From Pontibacter sp. SGAir0037 (GTDB taxonomy: Bacteria; Bacteroidota; Bacteroidia; Cytophagales; Hymenobacteraceae), in contig NZ_CP028092.1 in assembly GCF_005491705.1 (NCBI RefSeq), positions 1 to 64,000 on the forward strand: DNA of 64,000 bases, written 5' to 3'. A program made the position numbers and the translations under genes. Each line of letters starts with the position of its first letter. Position 1 is the stretch's first letter. Below are positions 27,540-36,548 of this stretch, piece after piece. The notes under the pieces are model-generated. The model worked only from the letters and a program-made list of their open reading frames with translations. It had not been told where the DNA came from and did not search any database.

Positions 27540-28970
27540 TTAAGCGATGCTCAGCTTAATCATATTAGTACGTTTTTCTTCGTTAAGCGGCATGCTGGCT
27601 GTGTTGATGAATACATCGCCTTGCTCCAGGTAACCAGCTTTTACCAGTATTTGTTTGATATCAGCTATGGTAGCATCTGTCGATTCAAATTTATCATAGT
27701 AGAAACCACGGATACCCCACACCAGGTTCAGGATGTTAAGCAGGCGGTGATTTTCTGTGAAGATAAACACATCGGACTTCGGACGGTGCTTGGTGATCTG
27801 GAAAGCAGTATAACCGGATTTGGTCATACCTATAATGGCACGTGCATTGGTGTCATGGGCCAGATGACAGGCATTTGCCACCAGGCTATCGTTGTAGAAC
27901 GTTTCTGAGCTTGCGTTCAGTTTGTAGTTCTTATTATAGATATTGGTTGCATTGCGCTCAACCGATCGGATGGTCATGTTCATAGAACGGATTGTCTCGA
28001 TCGGATAGGCACCTACCGCTGTTTCGGCGCTAAGCATTACTGTGTCGGCTCCGTCTATTACGGCGTTGGCTACGTCGTTTGTCTCGGCACGGGTTGGGCG
28101 AGGGTTCACAATCATACTTTCCATCATCTGGGTAGCCACGATAACAGGTTTTCCTGCCTCGTTACATTTAGCCACCAGCATTTTCTGGATCATAGGCACC
28201 TGCTCCATCCCAACTTCAACACCCAGGTCACCACGGGCAACCATGATAGCGTCTGTCGCCTCTATAATTTCATCGATATTGGTAATAGCTTCCGGCTTCT
28301 CTATTTTAGCGATTACACGGGTATCTTTACCTCTTTCGCTAATGATCTTCTTGATTTCGTAGATATCTTCTACACGGCGAACAAAAGAAAGCGCCACCCA
28401 TTCTACATCGTTGTCAAGACCGAAGTGCAGGTCTTCCACGTCTTTCTCTGTCATAGACGGAGCAGATACCTTGGAATCAGGCAGGTTGATGCCTTTACGC
28501 GGCTTCACAATGCCACCGTAAATAACCTCAGCCTCTACCGTCATGTCTTTGTCGGTGCTGATAACCACCAGCTCCAGTTTGCCGTCATCCAGCAAGATGC
28601 TGTGGCCGGGCTCAACGTCTTTTGCCAGGTCTTTATAGATCGTAGAAAGTCTGTCGGCAGTAGTAATAGAGCCGTCGCAAACCAGTTTTATGCGCTGGCC
28701 TTCTTTAATTTCGATACCACCGTTTTCTACATCACCCAGTCGGATTTTAGGACCCTGTAAGTCCTGCACTAAGCAGACATTGGTCTCATACTGCTTGTTT
28801 ATTTCGCGAACAAAATCAATAACCTTCTGGTGCTCAGAATAAGCACCATGAGAAAAGTTAAGGCGAAAAGCGTCTACGCCTTCCTGTACCAGGGCCAAAA
28901 GACGCTCGTACGTGTTACTGGCCGGGCCTATGGTTGCGAGTACTTTCGTCTTGTTAAAAGATATTTCCAT
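27540..28970 (-). CDS. pyk: Pyruvate kinase
   Basis: Catalyses the last step of glycolysis, phosphoenolpyruvate plus ADP to pyruvate plus ATP. The 476-aa protein has the family N-terminus TKVLATIGPASN, the metal/phosphate segments LVQDLQGPKIRLG and SFVRRVED, and the active-site signature IIARIEKPE-like VIAKIEKPEAITNIDEI followed by MVARGDLGVE. The C-terminal regulatory domain (about 345-476) is complete. It starts two bases after the upstream IPExxxVDY gene, a close pairing I have seen in Bacteroidota, and ends in a strong terminator. Confidence 0.97.
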   Translation of the reverse strand: MEISFNKTKVLATIGPASNTYERLLALVQEGVDAFRLNFSHGAYSEHQKVIDFVREINKQYETNVCLVQDLQGPKIRLGDVENGGIEIKEGQRIKLVCDGSITTADRLSTIYKDLAKDVEPGHSILLDDGKLELVVISTDKDMTVEAEVIYGGIVKPRKGINLPDSKVSAPSMTEKDVEDLHFGLDNDVEWVALSFVRRVEDIYEIKKIISERGKDTRVIAKIEKPEAITNIDEIIEATDAIMVARGDLGVEVGMEQVPMIQKMLVAKCNEAGKPVIVATQMMESMIVNPRPTRAETNDVANAVIDGADTVMLSAETAVGAYPIETIRSMNMTIRSVERNATNIYNKNYKLNASSETFYNDSLVANACHLAHDTNARAIIGMTKSGYTAFQITKHRPKSDVFIFTENHRLLNILNLVWGIRGFYYDKFESTDATIADIKQILVKAGYLEQGDVFINTASMPLNEEKRTNMIKLSIA

Positions 28971-28972
28971 GT

Positions 28973-29401
28973 TTATAATAGAAGGTTTTCCTTAAATTTA
29001 AGTGTTAGTGGATCAAATTGCTTAACATATTGTATGAGCGAAATGCGCTGTAATTTTTTTATGAGCTCCTGCGGGTACAACTGCTGCAATGCACCTGTAA
29101 CCTGCAATATATAATCATATTCTTTCATGTCGGGCAGCAGGAATGGTTTTTTTAATGTATTAAAACCTAGTGCTCTGTTCCGGAAAAGCCTCACGGTGCT
29201 AAATTCGCTACTATAAAGGTAATTAGCAATAACTAGTTGATTTTTGCCCGTTAAATCATAATAAATATCCTGTTTTTTTATTAAATGAATATCTAAAAGC
29301 CTATTTAACGCCCAGGCAAGCTTATATTCTTTGCAGGGAGAAACCATACCATACAGGTCAAAGTTATACTCGTGCTCCACGTCCAGGTACAGTGTTTTCA
29401 T
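28973..29401 (-). CDS. IPExxxVDY family protein
   Basis: A 142-aa Bacteroidota protein of unknown function. The family motif is present in variant form as LLPDMKEYDY in the C-terminal half, before a helix ending QLYPQELIKKLQR. The frame extends 15 codons further upstream, but the family start MKTLYLDVEHEYNFDLYG fits the ATG at 29401. It is immediately upstream of pyk (2-bp gap), so they are co-transcribed. A regulatory or structural link to pyruvate kinase is a guess. Confidence 0.82.
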   Translation of the reverse strand: MKTLYLDVEHEYNFDLYGMVSPCKEYKLAWALNRLLDIHLIKKQDIYYDLTGKNQLVIANYLYSSEFSTVRLFRNRALGFNTLKKPFLLPDMKEYDYILQVTGALQQLYPQELIKKLQRISLIQYVKQFDPLTLKFKENLLL

Positions 29402-29421
29402 GGCATGTAGTCTAATGGTTC

Positions 29422-29447
29422 CAAATGTAAGAAGCTCTGAGCGCAAA
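29422..29447 (-). promoter_or_regulatory. Promoter candidate for the IPExxxVDY-pyk operon
   Basis: The minus strand carries TACATTTG at 29422-29429, matching TAnnTTTG. A TTTG lies upstream at 29444-29447, but the 14-nt spacer is shorter than the usual 19 or so. It would give a very short leader before the ATG at 29401. Confidence 0.45.
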
Positions 29448-29487
29448 TGCGCAGATTATGCCTAAAACTTTTATTAGAGCAATTTTT

Positions 29488-29519
29488 TTTGACATTGTCT
29501 TTTGAAAGTTATTTCTTTG
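29488..29519 (+). promoter_or_regulatory. acpP promoter candidate
   Basis: A TTTG -33 box (29488-29491), a 20-nt spacer and a TTTCTTTG -7 box (29512-29519, one mismatch to TAnnTTTG). It lies 30 bp before the acpP start and would drive acpP-fabF-rnc. Confidence 0.55.
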
Positions 29520-29548
29520 CACTGTGTTTTAATAAACTATAAGAAAAA

Positions 29549-29785
29549 ATGTCAGAAATCGCAGAAAAAGTAAAAGCTATCATCATCGATAAGCTGGGCG
29601 TTGAAGAGTCAGAGGTTACTCCAGAGGCTAGCTTCACAAACGATCTTGGTGCTGATTCACTAGATACTGTTGAGCTTATCATGGAATTTGAGAAAGAGTT
29701 CAACGTATCTATTCCAGATGATCAGGCCGAAAATATTGCTACAGTAGGTCAGGCTATTAGCTACTTGGAAGAGCACGCTAAGTAA
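29549..29785 (+). CDS. acpP: Acyl carrier protein
   Basis: The 78-aa carrier of growing acyl chains in type II fatty acid synthesis. The phosphopantetheine attachment residue is Ser37 in the [10 protein letters not shown] motif. The protein is acidic, with the usual four-helix pattern and standard length. It heads the acpP-fabF-rnc unit, a conserved arrangement also seen in proteobacteria. A good promoter candidate precedes it. Confidence 0.97.
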   Translation: MSEIAEKVKAIIIDKLGVEESEVTPEASFTNDLGADSLDTVELIMEFEKEFNVSIPDDQAENIATVGQAISYLEEHAK

Positions 29786-29851
29786 TATCCCTCCTTACCC
29801 TGATTTAATTTAGTATAAACATTTTTACTATCTATCCTCTACGAACAGCTT

Positions 29852-31105
29852 ATGGAGCTTAAGAGAGTTGTAGTTACTGGGCTGGGCGCACTCACACCAG
29901 TTGGAAATACTGTTTCCGGTTATTGGAACGGATTGATCAATGGTGTGAGTGGCGCTGCGCCTATTACAAGGTTTGATGCAAGCAAGTTCAAGACCCAATT
30001 TGCCTGTGAAGTAAAAGGATACGAAGCTGAAAATTACTTCGACCGCAAAGAGGCCCGTAAAATGGACCTCTTCTCACAATTTGCCATGGTAGTAGCCGAT
30101 GAGGCTGTGCAGGATGCCAATCTGACTGACAGTAACCTGGATGTAAGCCGTATAGGCGTTATCTGGGGTTCTGGAATCGGTGGCCTGCGTACTTTCCAGG
30201 AAGAGTGTGTGAACTTCGCAAACGGTGACGGTACTCCTCGTTTCAACCCATTCTTCATCCCGAAGATGATTGCTGACATTAGTGCTGGCCATATCTCTAT
30301 CAAGTATGGTTTCCGCGGTCCTAATTTTGTGACTGTGTCTGCCTGCGCTTCTGCCACAAACGCTATTATAGACTCCTTTAACTATATCCGTCTGGGTATG
30401 GCCGATGCCATCGTGACCGGTGGCTCCGAGGCTGCAGTTACGGAAGCTGGTGTTGGCGGGTTTAACGCTTTAAAGGCACTTTCTGAGCGAAACGATTCTC
30501 CTGAAACTGCTTCCAGGCCTTTCGACAAAGACCGTGATGGTTTTGTGTTGGGCGAAGGAGCCGGTGCCCTTATTCTGGAAGAGTATGAGCATGCAAAGGC
30601 ACGTGGCGCAAAGATTTACGCTGAGGTAATTGGTGGAGGCATGTCAGCTGACGCTTATCATATTACAGCTCCGCATCCGGATGGGTTAGGTGCTCTTAAT
30701 GTGATGAAGAATGTGCTGCGCGATGCTAACATCAAACCGGAAGAAGTAGACTATATCAACGTACACGGTACTTCTACTCCTTTAGGTGATGTGAGCGAAA
30801 CCAAAGCTATTCAGCAGGTATTCGGCGACCATGCCTACAAGCTGAATATCAGTTCTACCAAGTCTATGACTGGCCACCTGTTAGGTGCAGCTGGTGCTAT
30901 CGAGGCTATTGCTTCTATTATGGCTATCCAGAACAATATCGTACCGCCAACCATCAATCACTTCACCGACGACGAAAGCTTCGACAGCGGCCTTAACTTT
31001 ACATTTAATAAAGCGCAGGAGCGCGAAGTAAAGGTAGCGCTAAGCAATACGTTTGGATTTGGCGGTCATAATACTTCTGTTATCTTCAGACAACTGAACG
31101 ACTAG
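29852..31105 (+). CDS. fabF: 3-oxoacyl-[acyl-carrier-protein] synthase II
   Basis: A condensing enzyme that extends acyl-ACP with malonyl-ACP. At 417 aa it shows the thiolase-fold catalytic triad: Cys165 in TVSACASATN, His in VHGTSTPLGD and His in KSMTGHLLGAAGA. The N-terminal VVVTGLGALTPVG is typical. Its stop overlaps the GTG start of rnc (TAGTG), so the downstream RNase is coupled to it. The spacer from acpP (66 bp) contains a short repeat also found before the nucleoside phosphorylase gene. Confidence 0.97.
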   Translation: MELKRVVVTGLGALTPVGNTVSGYWNGLINGVSGAAPITRFDASKFKTQFACEVKGYEAENYFDRKEARKMDLFSQFAMVVADEAVQDANLTDSNLDVSRIGVIWGSGIGGLRTFQEECVNFANGDGTPRFNPFFIPKMIADISAGHISIKYGFRGPNFVTVSACASATNAIIDSFNYIRLGMADAIVTGGSEAAVTEAGVGGFNALKALSERNDSPETASRPFDKDRDGFVLGEGAGALILEEYEHAKARGAKIYAEVIGGGMSADAYHITAPHPDGLGALNVMKNVLRDANIKPEEVDYINVHGTSTPLGDVSETKAIQQVFGDHAYKLNISSTKSMTGHLLGAAGAIEAIASIMAIQNNIVPPTINHFTDDESFDSGLNFTFNKAQEREVKVALSNTFGFGGHNTSVIFRQLND

Positions 31106-31848
31106 TGTTTGGTCCAATTAAACCAGTACGGCGCTTTTATCATAGCTTATTTACAAGAGATAAAGAATTAGTGCGCGCCGTTTCTGGTATTATTGGCTCC
31201 ACTCCCGATAATATCAGGCTCTATAAACTTGCCCTCACACATACTTCGTTTGCGCGCCAGTCTGCTGCCGGCAAACATGAAACCAATGAGCGGCTGGAGT
31301 TTTTAGGGGATGCTGTATTAGGAGCCGTCGTAGCAGAACACCTTTTTAATAAATTCCCTTACGAAGACGAGGGTTTTCTGACGGAGATTCGTTCGCGCAT
31401 TGTGAACAGGGAATCTCTGAACCATATTGCCCTGAAAGTGGGCCTGAACCTGCTTGTAAAAGTAGATACCACAACGCATGGTGGTATGCGGCATAAGTCG
31501 GTTAATGGCAACGCTTTAGAAGCGCTGGTGGGTGCTGTTTACCTGGACAAAGGCTATGACAGAACCCGCCTGTTTATCCTGAACAAGCTCATCAAGCCAC
31601 ATGTAGACCTGCATCAGCTGGTGAATACAACTGCCAACTTTAAGAGCAAGCTGATTGAGTGGGCCCAAAGCCAGAACAAAGAAGTGCGTTTCGAAATTGT
31701 GAAGCGTAAGCAACAGGGCAACACGACTGAGTTTACATCCGAAGTTTACGTAGACGATAAGCCCATCGCCATAGGAGAAGGCCTTTCCAAGAAAAAAGCA
31801 GACCAGGCTGCTGCAGAAAAGAGCCTGGAGATCCTGCAAATCAAGTAA
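31105..31848 (+). CDS. rnc: Ribonuclease III
   Basis: A double-strand-specific endoribonuclease that matures rRNA and some mRNAs. The 247-aa protein has the RNase III signature NERLEFLGDAVL at residues 61-72 with its metal-binding Glu/Asp, a second acidic site near NALEALVGAVYLD, and a dsRNA-binding domain in the last 75 residues (DDKPIAIGEGLSKKKADQAAAEKSL). The start is GTG at 31105, sharing a base with the fabF stop. Confidence 0.96.
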   Translation: MFGPIKPVRRFYHSLFTRDKELVRAVSGIIGSTPDNIRLYKLALTHTSFARQSAAGKHETNERLEFLGDAVLGAVVAEHLFNKFPYEDEGFLTEIRSRIVNRESLNHIALKVGLNLLVKVDTTTHGGMRHKSVNGNALEALVGAVYLDKGYDRTRLFILNKLIKPHVDLHQLVNTTANFKSKLIEWAQSQNKEVRFEIVKRKQQGNTTEFTSEVYVDDKPIAIGEGLSKKKADQAAAEKSLEILQIK

Positions 31849-31940
31849 TAGCTTTTTCCTTAGCCTTTCTGAATACCTGCTATATAGACAACGATAGTCT
31901 GTTCTGGAATTAGAGCCTTCCATTGTTCAATTCTAAGATA

Positions 31941-32034
31941 GAAAAAAGTCGTGCGTCTTGTGTCTTGATACTTGTGTCTGTTTCCAAAAAAGATGCAATT
32001 TCAATTTTCGATAAGTCAGGATGCAGTCTATAGT
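31941..32034 (-). repeat. Dispersed ~95-bp intergenic repeat, copy B
   Basis: The inverted counterpart of 22618-22712, in the 335-bp gap between rnc and nadE. Apart from the repeat I see no gene, RNA or terminator in this gap. A 66-codon minus-strand open frame runs through it but depends on the repeat sequence and is not considered real. Confidence 0.75.
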
Positions 32035-32183
32035 ATGTATGTCCTTTCTCTCGGAGTGACACCCTTCCGGATTCCAATAATAGGTTATGACACGATCTAT
32101 GCCTCTTCAAATCTAATATGCAAAATTCTGTATTTAAGCTTTAACTATTAACTTGCTACGGTATAGTTGCGTTATAGAAGCTC

Positions 32184-34079
32184 ATGGAAGAAACTAAACT
32201 GCTTTTAGCAGGTGCTGCCCTAAACCAGACGCCCATAGACTGGGAAAGAAACCTGCAAAACATAAAGGATGCCATTACAGAGGCCATTTCAAATAAAGTT
32301 GACATACTGCTGCTGCCTGAGCTCTGCATTACCGGCTATGGTTGCGAAGATCTTTTCCTGAGTCCCTGGCTTGCAGAAGAAGCTTTCGAAAAGCTGCTCC
32401 AGGTAAAAGAATGGTGTGAAAACATTACCGTTTGCCTGGGCGTGCATGTAATTATCGGCCTGGATGTGTATAATACAGCCTGCGTTATCAAGAACAAACA
32501 AATTGTTGGCTTTACAGCCAAGCAGTTTCTTGCCCGCGATGGCGTGCATTATGAACCGCGGTGGTTTACACCCTGGCCGGCCCACCAGGTATCTGAATTC
32601 GAAATGTTTGGCCAGCGCTACCAGATCGGAGATATCATTTATGAAGAAAAAGGGGTAAAGTATGCCTTTGAGATCTGCGAAGATGCATGGCGGCCAAACC
32701 GACCGGCTGAGCGCCATATGCAGAAAGGGGTACAGCTAATTCTAAACCCCAGTGCCAGCCACTTTGCCTTAAGTAAAACTGATTTACGTTACAGGCTGGT
32801 GGTAGAAGCATCTAAAAAATACCAGTGTGCTTACTTGTACGCCAATTTGTTAGGTAATGAAGCCGGTCGCATGATCTACGACGGGGAAGTGCTGATTGCG
32901 CAAAACGGCAAGCTGATTCGCCGTAACGACCTGCTCTGCTTTAAGGATGTGGATATGGAGTGTGCCGAAGTATGCTTTGGCGAAAACCCTACGATAGAGG
33001 AAACAATAGAATACCTGCCCCCGATCGATGAAAACAAAGAAGTAATTGCTGCTTTAAGCCTGGCTTTGTTCGACTATATGCGCAAAAGCTATAGCCGTGG
33101 CTTTGTGCTGTCGTTAAGCGGAGGAGCCGACTCTTCGTTATGTGCGGTGGCGGTGGCCGAAATGGTGCGGCGTGGGGTCGAAAGCCTGGGCGTACTGGGT
33201 TTTGTGGCTAAATCGCGGATGTTTTCACTTCGGGAAACAGCTATATTCGAAGATATGCCCGAAGAGCAGGCGGTAAGGGCGCTGGTTGGCCGTATGTTGG
33301 TTTGTGCTTATCAGGGCACGGTGAACTCATCAGACGATACCTATAATTCGGCCAAAGGACTTGCTGATTCTATAGGTGCTGTGTTCCATAGCTGGACGAT
33401 AGACGATGAAGTGGTAGGCTATACTTCTAAAATTGAAAGTGCCATTGAACGACGCCTGACGTGGGAAAACGATGACCTGACGCTGCAGAACATACAGGCC
33501 AGGGTACGTGCTCCTGCCATCTGGATGCTGGCGAATATTCATGGAGCCTTGCTAATGGCAACATCTAACAGGAGTGAGGCGGCAGTAGGCTATGCTACCA
33601 TGGACGGCGATACTGCCGGCGGTATTTCTCCTATTGCGGGTATCGATAAAGCCTTTATCCGGCAGTTGCTGATCTGGATGCAGCTGGAACTTGGCTATGA
33701 GGGATTGCAGTATGTAAACCAGTTGCAACCTACAGCTGAGTTGCGCCCGGCATCAGAAGCCCAAACCGACGAAAAAGACCTGATGCCATACGAGATTCTG
33801 AACACCATAGAGCGCTATGCTTTTTACGACAGGCTATCACCGGTACAGGTACAGGAAAAATTGATAAGCGAGGGTATAGCCGATTCAGAAAAGGCGCAGC
33901 AATACATCGAGAAGTTTTATAAGTTATGGTCCCGTAATCAGTGGAAACGCGATCGGTATGCCCCGTCTTTCCATCTCGACGATTATAACCTGGACCCTCG
34001 CAGCTGGCTCCGTTTCCCTATTGTAAGCGGAGGCTTCAGAGACGAATTAGAGAAGTTGAAAAGCAGCGGGGAGATTTAA
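32184..34079 (+). CDS. nadE: Glutamine-dependent NAD+ synthetase
   Basis: Amidates nicotinic acid adenine dinucleotide to NAD+ using glutamine nitrogen. The 631-aa protein fuses an N-terminal nitrilase-type glutaminase (about 1-270; triad Glu46, Lys113, Cys165 in AFEICEDAW) to the ATP-PPase synthetase (about 290-620; P-loop SGGADSS at 312-318). This is the long, two-domain form. It stands alone, with a clear terminator at 34107. Confidence 0.96.
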   Translation: MEETKLLLAGAALNQTPIDWERNLQNIKDAITEAISNKVDILLLPELCITGYGCEDLFLSPWLAEEAFEKLLQVKEWCENITVCLGVHVIIGLDVYNTACVIKNKQIVGFTAKQFLARDGVHYEPRWFTPWPAHQVSEFEMFGQRYQIGDIIYEEKGVKYAFEICEDAWRPNRPAERHMQKGVQLILNPSASHFALSKTDLRYRLVVEASKKYQCAYLYANLLGNEAGRMIYDGEVLIAQNGKLIRRNDLLCFKDVDMECAEVCFGENPTIEETIEYLPPIDENKEVIAALSLALFDYMRKSYSRGFVLSLSGGADSSLCAVAVAEMVRRGVESLGVLGFVAKSRMFSLRETAIFEDMPEEQAVRALVGRMLVCAYQGTVNSSDDTYNSAKGLADSIGAVFHSWTIDDEVVGYTSKIESAIERRLTWENDDLTLQNIQARVRAPAIWMLANIHGALLMATSNRSEAAVGYATMDGDTAGGISPIAGIDKAFIRQLLIWMQLELGYEGLQYVNQLQPTAELRPASEAQTDEKDLMPYEILNTIERYAFYDRLSPVQVQEKLISEGIADSEKAQQYIEKFYKLWSRNQWKRDRYAPSFHLDDYNLDPRSWLRFPIVSGGFRDELEKLKSSGEI

Positions 34080-34106
34080 CCGCGGTTGGAACTGATTTTT
34101 ATACAT

Positions 34107-34150
34107 AAAGCAGGCACGGCAGCCTTTTTACCGTGCCTGCTTTTGTTTTG
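34107..34150 (+). terminator. Terminator after nadE
   Basis: A 13-bp stem (34107-34119 with 34131-34143), an 11-nt loop and a following T-rich tract, 27 bp after the nadE stop. Confidence 0.85.
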
Positions 34151-34181
34151 TAGTATCTTTTTTTACCTATATTATTTATTG

Positions 34182-34189
34182 TAACTTTG
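34182..34189 (+). promoter_or_regulatory. -7 box TAACTTTG, lgt promoter candidate
   Basis: A perfect TAnnTTTG match 20 bp before the lgt start. The -33 region is T-rich but lacks an exact TTTG at the expected distance. Confidence 0.45.
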
Positions 34190-34209
34190 AACAGACTTCT
34201 TTTTATGCT

Positions 34210-35067
34210 ATGAATATATTAGACTATATAACCTGGACTGTTGAGCCTGAGATCTTCAGTATTGGTTTTTTAACTGTTCGGTGGTATGGGTTATTTTTTG
34301 CCCTTGCTTTTGTCTTTGGTCAGATTATTATCTCCAGAATATATGTGGCTGAAGGACGTACCGAAGGTGATGTAGACGTGCTGACGCTCTATATGATTAT
34401 CGGTACCGTGATAGGTGCCCGTTTAGGCCATACCCTTTTTTATGCTCCCGACTATTACCTGAGCAATCCGATTGAGATACTCAAGATATGGGAAGGCGGC
34501 CTGGCCAGCCATGGTGCTACTATTGGCATTTTGCTGGCACTCTGGTTGTTCAGCCGGAAGCAGAAATTTGATTACATGTGGGTGCTCGATCGTATTGTAA
34601 TTGTAGTGGCTTTAGGCGGCACATTTATCCGTTTGGGCAACCTGATGAATTCCGAGATAATTGGCAGGCCCGCAGATTTGCCCTGGGCCTTTAAGTTTGT
34701 AAACAACCATGAAATTATAAATGGTGTAGCCGCATCTGCCGATCCGCGCCATCCCACACAGCTTTATGAAGCACTGGCAGCATTCCTGCTTTTTGTATTA
34801 CTTTACTGGCTATGGAAGAAGTATAAAAGTGCCCTGCCTCGTGGTTTGCTTTTCGGAATTTTTGTAACAGTGCTGTTCACCTTCCGTTTCCTGGTAGAGT
34901 TTCTGAAGGAAAACCAGGAGAAGTTCGAAGATGAGCTTGCCTTAAACATGGGGCAGTTGCTCAGTATTCCTTTAATCCTGGTGGGCCTGTTTATTTTGTT
35001 AAAAGTATGGCAAAAGCCAAGGCCAGGTTTACCTGGAGGAAGAATAGCCGCTGTAGAAAAAAGATAA
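34210..35067 (+). CDS. lgt: Prolipoprotein diacylglyceryl transferase
   Basis: An inner-membrane enzyme that transfers a diacylglyceryl group from phosphatidylglycerol to the lipobox cysteine of prolipoproteins. The 285-aa protein has about seven membrane helices. Lgt signature elements are GGLASHGATIGI, the arginine-containing FIRLGNLMNSEIIGRP block and RHPTQLYEALAAF. It is a single-gene unit ending in the longest palindrome of the window. Confidence 0.96.
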   Translation: MNILDYITWTVEPEIFSIGFLTVRWYGLFFALAFVFGQIIISRIYVAEGRTEGDVDVLTLYMIIGTVIGARLGHTLFYAPDYYLSNPIEILKIWEGGLASHGATIGILLALWLFSRKQKFDYMWVLDRIVIVVALGGTFIRLGNLMNSEIIGRPADLPWAFKFVNNHEIINGVAASADPRHPTQLYEALAAFLLFVLLYWLWKKYKSALPRGLLFGIFVTVLFTFRFLVEFLKENQEKFEDELALNMGQLLSIPLILVGLFILLKVWQKPRPGLPGGRIAAVEKR

Positions 35068-35070
35068 TAC

Positions 35071-35126
35071 GCATCAAAAGCAAAAGCCCGCATTGGAATA
35101 CCAATGCGGGCTTTTGCTTTTGATGC
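35071..35126. terminator. Bidirectional terminator after lgt
   Basis: A perfect 26-bp stem (35071-35096 with 35101-35126) with a four-base AATA loop, sited between the convergent stops of lgt and the minus-strand gene at 35149. Internal A- and T-rich tracts fit termination on both strands. Confidence 0.88.
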
Positions 35127-35148
35127 GCCTGTGCCTCTGAATTAACAG

Positions 35149-36006
35149 CTATGGCGGGCTTAGCTTGTATTGGTACAGGCTGCCGCTCTCGCTTGTCATG
35201 ATAAGCGTGTTGGCATCTATAAAGTCTACAGCTTCTGTCTGGCCTGTACCTGATAGATCTATCTCTTTATAATCGCCTTTGTAAAATGCTGCCGGATCAT
35301 CTACATTGCGGAAGAGGTGTAGCTTTTCGTTACTTACAAGCGCCACTTTATCTGCTTCCGGACTTATGGAGGCACCTGTTATCTGCGTTTGTAATTTATG
35401 GCTTCCCAATAGCTTAGCCTTATAGTTTCCCGGCTGATCGGGTAGCTGGTAAATTTTGGCTGTTTCCTTACGGCCTCTGTCTTTCGAAATCAGGTACAGG
35501 CTACCATCATGCCAGAAGATAGCTTCACAATCAAAGTTCATTTCTTTTTTAGAAGGCGGATATTCTTCCTGGTCTTCATAGGTAAAACGAATGGCTTCAG
35601 CTTTTGACGGATTATTGAGACTCGTTTTATAGATTGCCAGCTCTTTCCGCTTGTTGGCGTTATTGCCCGTGTCGGCTATATACAAGTTTCCTTTATTGTC
35701 TTTGGCCAGATCTTCCCAATCTACATTCGGTACGTTCAGTTTGAACGTTTTTACAATCTTACCTTCGCTGGATAACTGGTAAAGCTGAGGCTTATTGCCG
35801 GCATCGTTATGGGTCAGAAACTGCCCCTGTTCGGGAAGTGCAACTATACCGGAGCTTTCTTTTACTTCTTCAGGAAGAGGAGCCAGGATTTCGAGGGTCT
35901 CAGAAACAGAATCGCTTGGCGGTTCCAGAAGTTTATCCTTAAAGGCAAAGAATATCAGTGCCAGAACCGATAAAAAGATAGCCGTAACTATTAATGTAAG
36001 TTTCAT
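35149..36006 (-). CDS. Membrane-anchored beta-propeller protein, SdiA-regulated-like
   Basis: A 285-aa protein with an N-terminal signal anchor (about residues 4-22), then a propeller-like domain exposed to the periplasm. Blocks such as VKESSGIVALPEQGQFLTHN, NVDWEDLAKDNKGNLYIADT and FDCEAIFWHDGSLYLISKD resemble the SdiA-regulated/phytase-like propeller group. Function is unknown; ligand binding is possible but not visible. It is a single gene whose stop faces the lgt terminator. Confidence 0.7.
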   Translation of the reverse strand: MKLTLIVTAIFLSVLALIFFAFKDKLLEPPSDSVSETLEILAPLPEEVKESSGIVALPEQGQFLTHNDAGNKPQLYQLSSEGKIVKTFKLNVPNVDWEDLAKDNKGNLYIADTGNNANKRKELAIYKTSLNNPSKAEAIRFTYEDQEEYPPSKKEMNFDCEAIFWHDGSLYLISKDRGRKETAKIYQLPDQPGNYKAKLLGSHKLQTQITGASISPEADKVALVSNEKLHLFRNVDDPAAFYKGDYKEIDLSGTGQTEAVDFIDANTLIMTSESGSLYQYKLSPP

Positions 36007-36155
36007 CTCTTCAGTATCCTGAATTTATCAACAGGAGGAATGTTATAACGTTAAGTACGTATAGCAGGTTTATAACGCATACCTCATTTGCATTTTTGAA
36101 TAAAGAAAAGTAAGCAGATAAGCAGATTGTCCGGATAAAAGGCTAAGAATTATAC

Positions 36156-36548
36156 ATGAATGTTAAAAAGATAAAAGAAACCTGTTTATATGTGTCAGAC
36201 CTAGACAGGTGCAAAGCTTTTTATAGTAAACAGCTGGGATTCGAATTAATTGGAGAAGTGAAAAACAGGCACGTTTTTTTCAGAGCGGGAGAATCAGTTT
36301 TACTTTGCTTTAACCCGATCGAATCCGGGAAAGGAGGAACGTTGCCCCCTCACGATGGGGCAGGGCAATTACACCTGGCATTTGAAGTAACAAAAGCTGA
36401 TTACGCAGACTGGAAGCAGAAGCTCACTGCCTCAGGTATACCCATGGAGCAGGAGTTCGACTGGGGAGACGGATTTCTTTCCTTTTACTTCAGAGATCCG
36501 GATAATCACCTGCTGGAATTTGTGATGGAGGGAATGTGGGAGAGGTAG
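36156..36548 (+). CDS. VOC-family (glyoxalase/bleomycin-resistance-like) protein
   Basis: A 130-aa protein made of two beta-alpha-beta-beta-beta units. The start KETCLYVSDLDRCKAFYSKQ, the central GQLHLAFEV and the terminal FYFRDPDNHLLEFV are classical VOC landmarks, with His and Glu as likely metal ligands. These enzymes isomerise or open small molecules, or bind antibiotics, and the substrate cannot be assigned. It is an isolated small gene between two minus-strand units. Confidence 0.85.
   Translation: MNVKKIKETCLYVSDLDRCKAFYSKQLGFELIGEVKNRHVFFRAGESVLLCFNPIESGKGGTLPPHDGAGQLHLAFEVTKADYADWKQKLTASGIPMEQEFDWGDGFLSFYFRDPDNHLLEFVMEGMWER

Noticed and set aside
31910..32110. A 66-codon minus-strand frame after rnc
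   Set aside because: It is largely made of the dispersed 95-bp repeat, has no homology I recognise and no promoter; the other repeat copy at 22618 does not keep the frame.
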